Part shown: piece after piece, positions 61,957-62,991 of the stretch
How the letters are laid out: the number at the start of each line of letters is the position of its first letter
Numbering within the stretch: the first letter of the stretch is position 1
Assembly (NCBI GenBank): GCA_034436045.1
Contig: DAOTVZ010000088.1
Location: forward strand, 1-62,991
Direction of reading: 5' to 3'
From: H111-94 sp034436045
GTDB lineage: Bacteria; Chloroflexota; Ktedonobacteria; Ktedonobacterales; Ktedonobacteraceae
DNA: 62,991 bases
Made by a program: the position numbers and the translations under genes
Notes under the pieces: generated by a model
Databases searched by the model: none
What the model was told of the DNA's origin: nothing
Seen by the model: the letters and a program-made list of their open reading frames with translations, nothing else

Positions 61957-62991
61957 ATGCTAAAGAATATTTCGTTTGGTGTCTATATTGAGGGCGAAAG
62001 CCTGATCCATCGCTTACAGGCACGCACAAAGCTGTTAGGGTTGATCGCCGTCGCTATCTGGCTCATGATCGCTAATCAGCGCGAACTGCATTATGCACCC
62101 ATCATAGCCGCGATTGCGCTCTTAGTCATCGGTATTGCCATAACGCGCATTCCGTTTCAACAACTCTGGCAACGTATGTGGCTACTCGTGCTATTCAGTA
62201 TAATTGGTGCTGTCCCAACGCTTTTTACGACAGAGAACGATAATCGAACTTTCGTGCCAATTGGGCCATTCATAACAACATATGGCATGGCGCAACAGCT
62301 ATTATTATTCGCCAGCATTGTCTCTGGAGCCATTGTATGTAGCTCATTGCTGCCTATTCCTCTCCTACGCACAACATGGCGCAATCCGTGGATGCGCAGA
62401 CTGCGCGCGATGCTCATCTCGCTCTTTTTGATAGCACTCATCTGGTGGTGGTATATCTCTCCTAATCCGGCGGCGCAAACGTATCGTTTCGGGCCATATA
62501 ACATAACTTATGGCGGCGTCTGGCTTGTGAGCGGTGCCTTCGTCGCGCTGCTCCTTCTCTTCGCCTATGCGCAACTCGTGACCATGAGTACTACGCCGGT
62601 CACGCTCATTGAGGGTATGACGATGTTGATGGCTCCTCTGCGCTACCTACGCCTGCCCGTCGATGACTTCGCGCTTATGGCCTTGCTCGCACTACGCTTT
62701 ATTCCGACGCTGACCGAAGAGATCGAGCAGCTTGTCAAAGCACAGACTGCACGGGGGGCGGAACTGGTAGATGGCAATATCCGTGAGCGCATTCAGGGTC
62801 TGGCGCTGCTCTTCGTGCCATTAATGCAAGGCATCTTTCGCCGCGCCTCAGAACTGGCCACCGCACTGGAAGCGCGCGGCTATCAGGTCGAAGGCAACCA
62901 GACCCGCCTCTACGAAACCCGCTTCGCTCTAGCCGACTACGTGGTAATGGCAATATTGCTGATAACGATTGTGGGAACGCTGATGATGTAG
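61957..62991 (+). CDS. ecfT: ECF transporter transmembrane component T
   Basis: 344 residues with several helices and the two coupling motifs AQTARGAEL and ALEARGYQ in the cytoplasmic part, which contact the ATPases. The length is above the usual 250-270 because of an N-terminal extension and an insert of about 50 residues (about 105-155). It ends exactly on the window edge with TAG. The complete S-A-A'-T set suggests a dedicated transporter; anything downstream is not visible. Confidence 0.9.
   Translation: MLKNISFGVYIEGESLIHRLQARTKLLGLIAVAIWLMIANQRELHYAPIIAAIALLVIGIAITRIPFQQLWQRMWLLVLFSIIGAVPTLFTTENDNRTFVPIGPFITTYGMAQQLLLFASIVSGAIVCSSLLPIPLLRTTWRNPWMRRLRAMLISLFLIALIWWWYISPNPAAQTYRFGPYNITYGGVWLVSGAFVALLLLFAYAQLVTMSTTPVTLIEGMTMLMAPLRYLRLPVDDFALMALLALRFIPTLTEEIEQLVKAQTARGAELVDGNIRERIQGLALLFVPLMQGIFRRASELATALEARGYQVEGNQTRLYETRFALADYVVMAILLITIVGTLMM

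Noticed and set aside
1..62991. tRNA, rRNA or prophage genes
   Set aside because: No cloverleaf, CCA-type end, rRNA stretch or phage structural gene was recognised by eye; a covariance-model scan would be needed to exclude a tRNA fully.

Overview
The window looks like a chromosomal segment of a free-living, probably spore- or filament-forming soil Chloroflexota of the Ktedonobacteria type. This is an inference from gene content: many lipoproteins and no outer-membrane genes, several ECF sigma factors, a soluble Ser/Thr kinase, a Tat-exported ferritin-like protein, F420-type LLM and IS66 genes, and an ECF-transporter operon with a DUF2232 S component. No rRNA, tRNA, CRISPR array, phage or plasmid backbone was seen. 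Gene density is ordinary and most genes are complete; the first gene is cut by the window edge and the last ends exactly on it.

Layout. 0-3 kb: end of a membrane protein, a two-domain multicopper oxidase and a D-mannonate-oxidoreductase-like SDR, then an AT-rich islet of unknown genes (2.8-3.9 kb). 4.0-14.5 kb: a carbohydrate or sugar-acid catabolic operon made of a LarA-family nickel-pincer epimerase/racemase, two xylose-isomerase-like epimerases, its own LacI repressor, an ABC importer (lipoprotein plus two permeases, no ATPase), a phosphoglucose-isomerase-like protein and a Gfo/Idh/MocA oxidoreductase. The two promoters, before larA and before lacI, carry the same double palindromic operator. 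14.7-19 kb (minus strand): acetoin dehydrogenase operon acoA-acoB-acoC-acoX. 19.2-23.5 kb: a small MITE-like element, a 2-hydroxyacid dehydrogenase, and a cobalamin salvage set (cobO divergent from cobC-cobS-cobU). 23.6-28.2 kb: a PAS/GAF histidine kinase with a winged-helix regulator and a receiver-only protein whose promoter holds PhoB-like 11-bp repeats.

28.3-35.5 kb: ECF sigma factor, Ser/Thr kinase, ferritin-like protein, an esterase of the PHB-depolymerase type, a fresh IS66 insertion with an exact 8-bp target duplication, and two small unknown genes. 35.6-38.3 kb: acuB followed by a fused acuC-acuA gene (deacetylase plus acetyltransferase in one chain), a functional partner to the acetoin operon. 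38.4-45.4 kb: membrane protein, TolB-like lipoprotein, crotonase, a MurA fused to an N-terminal Xre-type HTH, an F420-type LLM oxidoreductase and an orphan DNA methyltransferase. 45.7-51 kb: L,D-transpeptidase, a 62-bp palindromic tandem array, a C39-like peptidase, a stand-alone Clp N-domain protein, and an ECF sigma factor followed by a membrane protein that looks like a dead M48 peptidase. 51-63 kb: LysR regulator, UvrD-family helicase, fuculose-phosphate-type aldolase, a secreted clan-A glycoside hydrolase beside a cellulose-synthase-like transferase, and a complete ECF transporter (S, A, A', T).

Most unusual: the HTH-MurA fusion with matching promoter repeats, the AcuC-AcuA writer/eraser fusion, the LarA-led operon with duplicated operators, and the sigma factor/pseudo-peptidase pair. 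None of the novelty statements could be tested against databases here.
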